From NCBI RefSeq assembly GCF_051020985.1, contig NW_027475162.1, positions 434,001-498,000 of the forward strand: a DNA stretch of 64,000 nucleotides. Direction: 5' to 3'. Position 1 is the stretch's first letter, and each line of letters opens with the position of its first letter. This DNA is from Nomia melanderi. Its lineage: Eukaryota; Arthropoda; Insecta; Hymenoptera; Halictidae. The notes beneath the pieces were generated by a model, which was not told where the DNA came from, searched no databases, and saw nothing but the letters and a program-made list of their open reading frames with translations. Below, in pieces: positions 49,965-62,800 of the stretch. The translations under genes and the position numbers were made by a program.

Positions 49965-51680
49965 TTGATTTATATCGCTATCTCTAATAGCACCCGAGAT
50001 ATCACCAGATATATATTGGATTTTCCCCTGACCCTGAATATCCGGCCCCATGAGACGGTGGTTTTCTCGGCCCCTGGTGGTCCGAGGTCGTTCCCGCTGC
50101 ACAGATTCATGCGCCAGAGCCTCCTGCAGAAAATTCACTTTGGTTTATTGCGCTATCTGTAATAGCACCCGAGATATCACCATATATATATTGGATTTTT
50201 CCCTGACCCTGAGTGTCCGGCCCCATGAGACTGTGGTTTTCTCGGCCCAAGGTGGTCCGAAGTCGTTCCCGCTGCCCAGATTCATGCGCCAGGGCCTCCT
50301 ACAGATAATGCACTTTGATTTATAGCGCTATCTCTAATAGCACCCGAGATATCACAAGATATATATTGGATTTTCCCCTGACCCTGAGTGTCCGGCCCAA
50401 TGAGACGGTGGTTTTCTCGGCCCCTGGTGGTCCGAGGTCGTTCCCGCTGCACAGATTCATGCGCCAGAGCCTCCTGCAGAAAATTCACTTTGGTTTATTG
50501 CGCTATCTGTAATAGCACCCGAGATATCACCATATATATATTGGATTTTTCCCTGACCCTGAGTGTCCGGCCCCATGAGACGGTGGTTTTCTCGGCCCAA
50601 GGTGGTCCGAAGTCGTTCCCGCTGCCCAGATTCATGCGCCAGGGCCTCCTGCAGATAATTCACTTTGGTTTATTGCGCTATCTCTAATAGCACCCGAGAT
50701 ATCACCAGATATATATTGGATTTTTCCCCGACCCTGACAGTCCGGCCCCATGAGACGGTGGTTTTCTCGGCCCCTGGTGGTCCGAGGTCGTTCCCGCAGC
50801 ACAGATTCATGCGCCAGGGCCTCCTACAGATAATGCACTTTGATTTATATCGCTATCTCTAATAGCACCCGAGATATCACCAGATATATATTGGATTTTC
50901 CCCTGACCCTGAATGTCCGGCCCCATGAGACGGTGGTTTTCTCGGCCCCTGGTGGTCCGAGGTCGTTCCCGCTGCACAGATTCATGCGCCAGAGCCTCCT
51001 GCAGAAAATTCACTTTGGTTTATTGCGCTATCTGTAATAGAACCCGAGATATCACCATATATATATTGGATTTTTCCCTGACCCTGAGTGTCCGGCCCCA
51101 TGAGACGGTGGTTTTCTCGGCCCAAGGTGGTCCGAAGTCGTTCCCGCTGCCCAGATTCATGCGCCAGGGCCTCCTACAGATAATGCACTTTGATTTATAG
51201 CGCTATCTCTAATAGCACCCGAGATATCACAAGATATATATTGGATTTTCCCCTGACCCTGAGTGTCCGGCCCAATGAGACGGTGGTTTTCTCGGCCCCT
51301 GGTGGTCCGAGGTCGTTCCCGCTGCACAGATTCATGCGCCAGAGCCTCCTGCAGAAAATTAACTTTGGTTTATTGCGCTATCTGTAATAGCACCCGAGAT
51401 ATCACCATATATATATTGGATTTTTCCCTGACCCTGAGTGTCCGGCCCCATGAGACGGTGGTTTTCTCGGCCCAAGGTGGTCCGAAGTCGTTCCCGCTGC
51501 CCAGATTCATGCGCCAGGGCCTCCTGCAGATAATTCACTTTGGTTTATTGCGCTATCTCTAATAGCACCCGAGATATCACCAGATATATATTGGATTTTT
51601 CCCCGACCCTGACAGTCCGGCCCCATGAGACGGTGGTTTTCTCGGCCCCTGGTTGTCCGAGGTCGTTCCCGCAGCACAGA
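49930..51680 (+). repeat. Five-monomer duplication nested in the 29-monomer HOR
   Basis: About 49930-50805 and 50805-51680 match at 875 bp, with markers GCCAGAGCCTCCTGCAGAAA and GGCCCAAGGTGGTCCGAAG. A few differences separate them (for example ATATCCGG at 50039 against ATGTCCGG at 50914), and these are copied faithfully into the next HOR copy. Confidence 0.88.
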
Positions 51681-52971
51681 TTCATGCGCCAGGTCCTCCT
51701 ACAGACAATGCACTTTGATTTATTGCGCTGTCAGTAATAGCACCCGAGATATCACCAGATATATATGTGATTTTTCCCTGACCCTGAGTGTCCGGCCCCA
51801 TGAGACGGTGGTTTTCTCGGCCCAAGGTGGTCCGAAGTCGTTCCCGCTGCCCAGATTCATGCGCCAGGGCCTCCTGCAGATAATTCACTTTGGTTTATTG
51901 CGCTATCTCTAACAGCACCCGAGACATCACCAGATATATATTGGATTTTTCCCTGACCCTGAGTGTCCGGCCCCATGAGACTGTGGTTTTCTCGGCCCCT
52001 GGTGGTCCGAGGTCGTTCCCGCTGCACAGATTCATGCGCCAGGGCCTCCTGCAGACAATTCACTTTGGTTTATTGTGCTATCTCTAATAGCACCCGAGAT
52101 ATCACCAGATATATGCTGGATTTTTCCCTGACCCTGAGTGTCCGGCCCCATGAGACGCGGTTTTCTCGGCCCCTGGTGGTGCGAGGTCGTTAACGCTGCC
52201 CGGATTCATGCGGCAGGGCCTCCTACAGACAATGCACTTTGATTTATTGCGCTATCTGTAATAGCACCCGAGATATCACCAGATATATATTGGATTTTCC
52301 CCTGACCCTGAGTGTCCGGAGCCATGAGACGGTGATTTTCTCGGCCCCTGGTGGTACGAGGTCGTTCCCGCTGCACAGATTCATGCGCCAGGGCCTCCTA
52401 CAGACAATGCACTTTGGTTTATTGCGCTATCTCTAATTGCACCGGAGATATCACCAGATATATATTGGATTTTCCCCTGACCCTGAGTGCCGGGCCGCAT
52501 GAGACGGTGGTCTTCTCGGCCCCTGGTGGTCCGAATTCTTTCCCGCTGCCCAGATTTATACGCCAGGGCCTCCTACAGACAATGCACTTTGAATTATTGC
52601 GCTATCTGTAATAGCACCCGAGATATCACCAGATATATATTGGATTTTCCCCTGACCCTGAGTGTCCGGCCCCATGAGACGGTGGTTTTCTCGGCCCCTG
52701 GTGGTCCGAGGTCGTTCCCGCTGCACAGATTCATGAGCCAGGGCCTCCTGCAGTTAATTCACTTTGGTTTATTGCGCTATCTCTAATAGCACCCGAGATA
52801 TCACCAGATATATATTGGATTTTTCCCTGACCCTGAGTGTCTGGCCCCATGAGACGGTGGTTGTCTCGGCCCCTGGTGGTCCGAGGTCGTTCCCGCTGTA
52901 CAGATTCATGCGCCAGGGCCTCCTACAGACAATGCACTTTGGTTTATTGCGCTATCTGTAATAGCACCCGA

Positions 52972-53146
52972 CATATCACCAGATATATGCTGTATTTTTA
53001 CATGACCTTGGGTGACGGATTCCGAATATCTGTAATTTTCTCGGCCCCTGGTGGTCCGAGGTCGTTCCTGCTGCACAGATTCATTCGCCAGTGCCGCCTA
53101 CAGACAATGCACTTTGATTTATTGCGCTATCTCTAATAGCACCCGA
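52972..53146 (+). repeat. Variant-box monomer inside the 29-monomer HOR, copy 1
   Basis: The block reads GTGACGGATTCCGAATATC. The start is CATATC, so the EcoRV site is lost, followed by GCTGTATTTTTACATG. It is repeated without a visible change at 58044. Confidence 0.89.
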
Positions 53147-53312
53147 GATATCACCGGATATATATTGGATTTTTCCCTGACCCTGAGTGTCCGGCCCCAT
53201 GTGTCGGTGGTTTTCTCGGCCCCTCGTGGTCCGAGGTAGTTCCTGCTGCACAGATTCATGCGCCAGGGCCTCCTGCAGATAATTCACTTTGGATTATTGC
53301 GCTATCTCTAAT

Positions 53313-56300
53313 AGCACCCGAGATATCACCATATATATATTGGATTTTTCCCTGACCCTGAGTGTCCGGCCCCATGGGACGGTGGTTTTCTCGGCCCCTG
53401 GTGGTCCGAGGTCGTTCCCGCTGCACAGATTCATGCGCCAGGGCCTCCTACAGATATTTCACTTTAGTTTATTGCGTTATCTGTAATAGCACCCGAGATA
53501 TCACCAGATATATATTGTATTTTTCCCTGACCCTGAGTGTCCGGCCCCATGGGACGGTGGTTTTCTCGGCCCCTTGTGGTCCGAGGTCGTTCCCGCTGCA
53601 CAGATTCGTGCGCCAGCGCCTCCTACAGATAATTCACTTTAGTTTATTGCGCTCTCTCTAATAGCACCCGAGATATCACCAGATATATATTGGATTTTTC
53701 CCTGACCCTGAGTGTCCGGCCCCATGAGACGGTGGTTTTCTCGGCCCCTGGTGGTCCGAGGTCGTTCCTGCTGCACAGATTCATTCGCCAGTGCCGCCTA
53801 CAGACAATGCACTTTGATTTATTGCGCTATCTCAAATAGCACCCGAGATATCACCAGATATATATTGGATTTTTCCCTGATCCTGAGCGTCCGGCCCCAT
53901 GAGACGGTGGTTTTCTCGGCCCCTGGTGGTCCGAGGTCGTTTCCGCTCCACAGATTCATGCGCCAGGGCCTCCTGCAGATAATTCACTTTGGTTTATAGC
54001 GCTGTGTCTAATAGCACCCGAGATATCACCAGATATATATTGGATTTTCCCCTGACCCTGAGTGTCCGGCCCCATGAGACGGTGGTTTTCTCGGCCCCTG
54101 GTGGACCGAGGTCGTTCCCGCTGCACAGATTCATGCGCCAGGGCCTCCTACGGACAATGCACTTTGGTTTGTTGCGCTATTTCTAATAGCGCCCGAGATA
54201 TCACCAGATATATATTGGATTTTTCCCTGACCCTGAGTGTCCGGCCCCATGAGACGGTGGTTTTCTCGGCCCCTGGTGGTCCGGGGTCGTTCCCGCTGCA
54301 CAGATGCATGCGCCAGGGCCTCCTGCAGATAATTCACTTTGGTTTATTGCGCTATCTCTAATAGCACCCAAGATATCACCAGATATATATTGGATTTTTC
54401 CCTGACAATGAGTGTCCGGCCCATGAGACGGTGGTTTTCTCGGCCCCTGGTGGTCCGAGGACGTTCCCATTGGCCAGATTCATGCGCCAGGGCCTCCTAC
54501 AGATAATGCACTTTGATTTATATCGCTATCTCTAATAGCACCCGAGATATCACCAGATATATATTGGATTTTCCCCTGACCCTGAGTGTCCGGCCCCATG
54601 AGACGGTGGTTTTCTCGGCCCCTGGTGGACCGAGGTCGTTCCCGCTGCACAGATTCATGCGCCAGGGCCTCCTACGGACAATGCACTTTGGTTTGTTGCG
54701 CTATTTCTAATAGCGCCCGAGATATCACCAGATATATATTGGATTTTCCCCTGACCCTGAGTGTCCGGCCCCATGAGACGGTGGTTTTCTCGGCCCCTGG
54801 TGGTCCGGGGTCGTTCCCGCTGCACAGATGCATGCGCCAGGGCCTCCTGCAGATAATTCACTTTGGTTTATTGCGCTATCTCTAATAGCACCCAAGATAT
54901 CACCAGATATATATTGGATTTTTCCCTGACAATGAGTGTCCGGCCCATGAGACGGTGGTTTTCTCGGCCCCTGGTGGTCCGAGGACGTTCCCATTGGCCA
55001 GATTCATGCGCCAGGGCCTCCTACAGATAATGCACTTTGATTTATATCGCTATCTCTAATAGCACCCGAGATATCACCAGATATATATTGGATTTTCCCC
55101 TGACCCTGAATATCCGGCCCCATGAGACGGTGGTTTTCTCGGCCCCTGGTGGTCCGAGGTCGTTCCCGCTGCACAGATTCATGCGCCAGAGCCTCCTGCA
55201 GAAAATTCACTTTGGTTTATTGCGCTATCTGTAATAGCACCCGAGATATCACCATATATATATTGGATTTTTCCCTGACCCTGAGTGTCCGGCCCCATGA
55301 GACTGTGGTTTTCTCGGCCCAAGGTGGTCCGAAGTCGTTCCCGCTGCCCAGATTCATGCGCCAGGGCCTCCTACAGATAATGCACTTTGATTTATAGCGC
55401 TATCTCTAATAGCACCCGAGATATCACAAGATATATATTGGATTTTCCCCTGACCCTGAGTGTCCGGCCCAATGAGACGGTGGTTTTCTCGGCCCCTGGT
55501 GGTCCGAGGTCGTTCCCGCTGCACAGATTCATGCGCCAGAGCCTCCTGCAGAAAATTCACTTTGGTTTATTGCGCTATCTGTAATAGCACCCGAGATATC
55601 ACCATATATATATTGGATTTTTCCCTGACCCTGAGTGTCCGGCCCCATGAGACGGTGGTTTTCTCGGCCCAAGGTGGTCCGAAGTCGTTCCCGCTGCCCA
55701 GATTCATGCGCCAGGGCCTCCTGCAGATAATTCACTTTGGTTTATTGCGCTATCTCTAATAGCACCCGAGATATCACCAGATATATATTGGATTTTTCCC
55801 CGACCCTGACAGTCCGGCCCCATGAGACGGTGGTTTTCTCGGCCCCTGGTGGTCCGAGGTCGTTCCCGCAGCACAGATTCATGCGCCAGGGCCTCCTACA
55901 GATAATGCACTTTGATTTATATCGCTATCTCTAATAGCACCCGAGATATCACCAGATATATATTGGATTTTCCCCTGACCCTGAATGTCCGGCCCCATGA
56001 GACGGTGGTTTTCTCGGCCCCTGGTGGTCCGAGGTCGTTCCCGCTGCACAGATTCATGCGCCAGAGCCTCCTGCAGAAAATTCACTTTGGTTTATTGCGC
56101 TATCTGTAATAGAACCCGAGATATCACCATATATATATTGGATTTTTCCCTGACCCTGAGTGTCCGGCCCCATGAGACGGTGGTTTTCTCGGCCCAAGGT
56201 GGTCCGAAGTCGTTCCCGCTGCCCAGATTCATGCGCCAGGGCCTCCTACAGATAATGCACTTTGATTTATAGCGCTATCTCTAATAGCACCCGAGATATC

Positions 56301-58384
56301 ACAAGATATATATTGGATTTTCCCCTGACCCTGAGTGTCCGGCCCAATGAGACGGTGGTTTTCTCGGCCCCTGGTGGTCCGAGGTCGTTCCCGCTGCACA
56401 GATTCATGCGCCAGAGCCTCCTGCAGAAAATTAACTTTGGTTTATTGCGCTATCTGTAATAGCACCCGAGATATCACCATATATATATTGGATTTTTCCC
56501 TGACCCTGAGTGTCCGGCCCCATGAGACGGTGGTTTTCTCGGCCCAAGGTGGTCCGAAGTCGTTCCCGCTGCCCAGATTCATGCGCCAGGGCCTCCTGCA
56601 GATAATTCACTTTGGTTTATTGCGCTATCTCTAATAGCACCCGAGATATCACCAGATATATATTGGATTTTTCCCCGACCCTGACAGTCCGGCCCCATGA
56701 GACGGTGGTTTTCTCGGCCCCTGGTTGTCCGAGGTCGTTCCCGCAGCACAGATTCATGCGCCAGGTCCTCCTACAGACAATGCACTTTGATTTATTGCGC
56801 TGTCAGTAATAGCACCCGAGATATCACCAGATATATATGTGATTTTTCCCTGACCCTGAGTGTCCGGCCCCATGAGACGGTGGTTTTCTCGGCCCAAGGT
56901 GGTCCGAAGTCGTTCCCGCTGCCCAGATTCATGCGCCAGGGCCTCCTGCAGATAATTCACTTTGGTTTATTGCGCTATCTCTAACAGCACCCGAGACATC
57001 ACCAGATATATATTGGATTTTTCCCTGACCCTGAGTGTCCGGCCCCATGAGACTGTGGTTTTCTCGGCCCCTGGTGGTCCGAGGTCGTTCCCGCTGCACA
57101 GATTCATGCGCCAGGGCCTCCTGCAGACAATTCACTTTGGTTTATTGTGCTATCTCTAATAGCACCCGAGATATCACCAGATATATGCTGGATTTTTCCC
57201 TGACCCTGAGTGTCCGGCCCCATGAGACGCGGTTTTCTCGGCCCCTGGTGGTGCGAGGTCGTTAACGCTGCCCGGATTCATGCGGCAGGGCCTCCTACAG
57301 ACAATGCACTTTGATTTATTGCGCTATCTGTAATAGCACCCGAGATATCACCAGATATATATTGGATTTTCCCCTGACCCTGAGTGTCCGGAGCCATGAG
57401 ACGGTGATTTTCTCGGCCCCTGGTGGTACGAGGTCGTTCCCGCTGCACAGATTCATGCGCCAGGGCCTCCTACAGACAATGCACTTTGGTTTATTGCGCT
57501 ATCTCTAATTGCACCGGAGATATCACCAGATATATATTGGATTTTCCCCTGACCCTGAGTGCCGGGCCGCATGAGACGGTGGTCTTCTCGGCCCCTGGTG
57601 GTCCGAATTCTTTCCCGCTGCCCAGATTTATACGCCAGGGCCTCCTACAGACAATGCACTTTGAATTATTGCGCTATCTGTAATAGCACCCGAGATATCA
57701 CCAGATATATATTGGATTTTCCCCTGACCCTGAGTGTCCGGCCCCATGAGACGGTGGTTTTCTCGGCCCCTGGTGGTCCGAGGTCGTTCCCGCTGCACAG
57801 ATTCATGAGCCAGGGCCTCCTGCAGTTAATTCACTTTGGTTTATTGCGCTATCTCTAATAGCACCCGAGATATCACCAGATATATATTGGATTTTTCCCT
57901 GACCCTGAGTGTCTGGCCCCATGAGACGGTGGTTGTCTCGGCCCCTGGTGGTCCGAGGTCGTTCCCGCTGTACAGATTCATGCGCCAGGGCCTCCTACAG
58001 ACAATGCACTTTGGTTTATTGCGCTATCTGTAATAGCACCCGACATATCACCAGATATATGCTGTATTTTTACATGACCTTGGGTGACGGATTCCGAATA
58101 TCTGTAATTTTCTCGGCCCCTGGTGGTCCGAGGTCGTTCCTGCTGCACAGATTCATTCGCCAGTGCCGCCTACAGACAATGCACTTTGATTTATTGCGCT
58201 ATCTCTAATAGCACCCGAGATATCACCGGATATATATTGGATTTTTCCCTGACCCTGAGTGTCCGGCCCCATGTGTCGGTGGTTTTCTCGGCCCCTCGTG
58301 GTCCGAGGTAGTTCCTGCTGCACAGATTCATGCGCCAGGGCCTCCTGCAGATAATTCACTTTGGATTATTGCGCTATCTCTAAT
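53313..58384 (+). repeat. 29-monomer higher-order repeat, copy 2 (5072 bp)
   Basis: This is a full second copy, matching copy 1 in all stretches compared, including the nested three- and five-monomer duplications, the shortened units and every rare variant. Adjacent monomers inside the unit differ by many substitutions, so the contrast between within-unit and between-unit divergence is very strong. Confidence 0.92.
58044..58218 (+). repeat. Variant-box monomer inside the 29-monomer HOR, copy 2
   Basis: This matches the unit at 52972 (offset 5072 bp), with the same GTGACGGATTCCGAATATC block and CATATC start. Confidence 0.89.
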
Positions 58385-59879
58385 AGCACCCGAGATATCA
58401 CCATATATATATTGGATTTTTCCCTGACCCTGAGTGTCCGGCCCCATGGGACGGTGGTTTTCTCGGCCCCTGGTGGTCCGAGGTCGTTCCCGCTGCACAG
58501 ATTCATGCGCCAGGGCCTCCTACAGATATTTCACTTTAGTTTATTGCGTTATCTGTAATAGCACCCGAGATATCACCAGATATATATTGTATTTTTCCCT
58601 GACCCTGAGTGTCCGGCCCCATGGGACGGTGGTTTTCTCGGCCCCTTGTGGTCCGAGGTCGTTCCCGCTGCACAGATTCGTGCGCCAGCGCCTCCTACAG
58701 ATAATTCACTTTAGTTTATTGCGCTCTCTCTAATAGCACCCGAGATATCACCAGATATATATTGGATTTTTCCCTGACCCTGAGTGTCCGGCCCCATGAG
58801 ACGGTGGTTTTCTCGGCCCCTGGTGGTCCGAGGTCGTTCCTGCTGCACAGATTCATTCGCCAGTGCCGCCTACAGACAATGCACTTTGATTTATTGCGCT
58901 ATCTCAAATAGCACCCGAGATATCACCAGATATATATTGGATTTTTCCCTGATCCTGAGCGTCCGGCCCCATGAGACGGTGGTTTTCTCGGCCCCTGGTG
59001 GTCCGAGGTCGTTTCCGCTCCACAGATTCATGCGCCAGGGCCTCCTGCAGATAATTCACTTTGGTTTATAGCGCTGTGTCTAATAGCACCCGAGATATCA
59101 CCAGATATATATTGGATTTTCCCCTGACCCTGAGTGTCCGGCCCCATGAGACGGTGGTTTTCTCGGCCCCTGGTGGACCGAGGTCGTTCCCGCTGCACAG
59201 ATTCATGCGCCAGGGCCTCCTACGGACAATGCACTTTGGTTTGTTGCGCTATTTCTAATAGCGCCCGAGATATCACCAGATATATATTGGATTTTTCCCT
59301 GACCCTGAGTGTCCGGCCCCATGAGACGGTGGTTTTCTCGGCCCCTGGTGGTCCGGGGTCGTTCCCGCTGCACAGATGCATGCGCCAGGGCCTCCTGCAG
59401 ATAATTCACTTTGGTTTATTGCGCTATCTCTAATAGCACCCAAGATATCACCAGATATATATTGGATTTTTCCCTGACAATGAGTGTCCGGCCCATGAGA
59501 CGGTGGTTTTCTCGGCCCCTGGTGGTCCGAGGACGTTCCCATTGGCCAGATTCATGCGCCAGGGCCTCCTACAGATAATGCACTTTGATTTATATCGCTA
59601 TCTCTAATAGCACCCGAGATATCACCAGATATATATTGGATTTTCCCCTGACCCTGAGTGTCCGGCCCCATGAGACGGTGGTTTTCTCGGCCCCTGGTGG
59701 ACCGAGGTCGTTCCCGCTGCACAGATTCATGCGCCAGGGCCTCCTACGGACAATGCACTTTGGTTTGTTGCGCTATTTCTAATAGCGCCCGAGATATCAC
59801 CAGATATATATTGGATTTTCCCCTGACCCTGAGTGTCCGGCCCCATGAGACGGTGGTTTTCTCGGCCCCTGGTGGTCCG
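58385..59879 (+). repeat. 29-monomer higher-order repeat, copy 3, truncated
   Basis: The first 1.5 kb of the unit is present and matches copies 1 and 2. The match stops inside a monomer at about 59880, where GGTCCGAGGTCG with CGCAGCACAGATTC replaces GGTCCGGGGTCG with CGCTGCACAGATGC. The new sequence resembles the unit near 50785, so the HOR ends at an in-register junction and not at foreign DNA. Confidence 0.9.
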
Positions 59880-62800
59880 AGGTCGTTCCCGCAGCACAGA
59901 TTCATGCGCCAGGGCCTCCTGCAGATAATTCACTTTGGTTTATTGCGCTATCTCTAATAGCACCCGAGATATCACCAGATATATATATGCTTTTTCCATG
60001 ACCCTGACAGTCCGGCCCCATGAGACGGTGATTTTCTCGGCCCCTGGTGGTCCGAGGTCGATCCCATAGCACAGATTCATGCGCCAGGGCCTCCTACAGA
60101 CAATGCACTTTGGTTCATTGCGCTATCTCTAATAGCACCCGAGATATCACCAGATATATATTGGATTTTTCCCTGCCCCTGACAGTCCGGCCCCATGTGT
60201 CGATGGTTCTCTCGGTCCCTCGTGGTCCGAGGTCGATCCCGCTGAACAGATTCATGCGCCAGGGCTTCCTGCAGACAATTCACTTTGGTTTATTGTGCTA
60301 TCTGTAATAGCACCAGAGATATCACCAGATATATATTGGATTTTTCCCTGACCCTGACAGTCCGGCCCCATGGGACGGTGATATTCTCGGCCCCTGCTGG
60401 TCCGAGGTCGTCCCCGCTGCACAGATTCATGCGCCAGGGCCCCCTGCAGATAATTCACTTAGATTTATTGCGCTATCTCTAATAGCACCCGAGATATAAC
60501 CAGATATATATTGGATTTTTGCCTGACCCGGACAGTCCGGCCTCATGAGACGGTGATTTCCTCGGCCCCTGGTGGTCCGAGGTCGATCCCGCTGCACAGA
60601 TTCATGCGCCAGGTCCTCCTGCAGACAATGCACTTTGATTTATTTCGCTATCCCTAATAGCACCAGAGATATCACCAGATATATATAGGATTTTTCCCTG
60701 ACCCTGACAGTCCGGCCCCATGAGACGGTGATTTTCTCGGCCCCTGGTGGTCCGAGGTCGATCCCGCTGCACAGATTCATGCGCCAGGGCCTCCTACAGA
60801 CAATGCACCTTGATTTATTGCGCTATCTATAATAGCACCCGAGATATCACCAGATATATATTGGATTTTTTCTTTACCCTTACAGTCCGGCCCCATGTGT
60901 CGATGGTTTTCTCGGTCCCTCGTGGTCCGAGGTCGATCCCGCTGCACAGATTCATGCGCCAGGGCCTCCTACAGACAATGCACTTTGATTTATTGGGCTA
61001 TCTGTAATAGCACCCGAGATATCACCAGATATATATTGGATTTTTCCCTGACCCTGACAGTCCGGCCCCATGAGACGGTGATTTTCTCGGCCCCTGGTGG
61101 TCCGAGGTCGATCCCGCTGCACAGATTCATGCGCCAGGGCCTCCTACAGACAATGCACTTTGATTCATTGCGCTATCTGTAATAGCACCCGAGATATCAC
61201 CAGGATATATATTGGATTTTTTCCTGACCCTGAGTGTCGGACTCCATGAGACAGTGATTTTCTCGGCCCCTGGTGCTCCGAGGTCGTTCCCGCTGCACAG
61301 ATTCATGCGCCAGGGCCTCCTGCAGACAATGCACTTTGGTTTATTGCGCTATCTGTAATAGCATCCGAGATATCACCAGATATATATTGGATTTTTCCCT
61401 GACCCTGACAGTCCGGGCCCATGGGACGGTGATATTCTCGGCCCCTGGTTGTCCGAGGTCGATCCCGCTACACAGATTCATGCGCCGGGGCCTCCTACAG
61501 ACAATGCACTTTGATTTATTGCGATATCTATAATAGCACCCGAGATATCACCAGATTTATATTGGATTTTTCCCTGACCGTGAGTGTCCGACCCCATGTG
61601 TCGATGGTTTTCTCGGCCCCTGGTGGTCCGAGGTCGTTCCCGCTGCACAGATTCATTCGCCAGGGCCCCCTGCAGATAATTCACTTTGATTTATTGCGCT
61701 ATCTCTAATAGCACCCGAGATATCACCAGATATATATTGGATTTTTCCCTGAACCTGACAGTCCGGCCCCATGAGACGGTGATTTTCTCGGCCCCTGGTG
61801 CCCCGAGGTCGTTCCCGCTGCACAGATTCATGCGCCAGGGCCCCCTGCAGATAATTCACTTTGATTTATTGCGCTATCTCTAATAGCACCCGAGATATCA
61901 CCAGATATATATTGGATTTTTCCCTGACCCTGACAGTCCGGTCCCATGAGACGGTGATTTTCTCGGCCCCTGGTGGTCCGAGGTCGATCCCACTGCACAG
62001 ATTCATGCGCCAGGGCCTCCTACAGACAATGCACTTTGATTTATTGCGCTATCTGTAATAGCACCCAAGATATCACCAGGATATATATTGGATTTTTCCC
62101 TGACCCTGACAGTCCGGCCCCATGGGACGGTGATATTCTCGGCCCCTGGTGGTCCGAGGTAGATCCCGCTGCCCAGATTCATGCGCCAGGGCCTCCTACA
62201 GACAATGCACTTTGATTTATTGCGCTATCTGTAATAGCAACCGAGATATCACCAGGATATATATTGGATTTTTCCCTGACCCTGAGTGTCGGACTCCATG
62301 AGACAGTGATATTCTCGGTCCCTCGAAGTCCGAGGTCGTTCCCGCTGCACAGATTCATGCGCCAGGGCCTCCTGCAGACAATGCACTTTGATTTATTGCG
62401 CTATCTCTAATAACACCCGAGATATCACCAGATATATATTGGATTTTTCCCTGACCCGGACAGTCCGACCCCATGAGACGGTGGATTTCTCGGCCCCTGC
62501 TGGTCCGAGGTCGTTCCCGCTGCACAGATTCATGCGCCAGGGCCCCCTGCAGATAATTCACTTTGATTTATTGCGCTATCTCTAATAGCACCCGAGATAT
62601 CACCAGATATATATTGGTTTTTTCCCTGACCCTGACAGTCCGGCCCCATGTGTCGATGGTTTTCTCGGTCCCTCGTGGTCCGAGGTCGATCCCGCTGCAC
62701 TGATTCATGCGCCAGAGCCCCCTGCAGATAATTCACTTTGATTTATTCTGCTATCTCTAATAGCACCCGAGATATCACCAGATTTATATTGGATTTTTCC

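Larger units (their letters stand above)
48241..53312 (+). repeat. 29-monomer higher-order repeat, copy 1 (5072 bp)
   Basis: Every stretch I compared matches 53313-58384 without a difference, and all derived open frames are identical. The period is 29 x 175 - 3. The three missing bases are in single-base-shortened units near 49349, 49872 and 52157 (GGCCCATGAG twice, GACGCGGTTTTC once). Close matching begins at about 48240. To the left, register persists back to about 47900 but with more differences. Confidence 0.92.
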
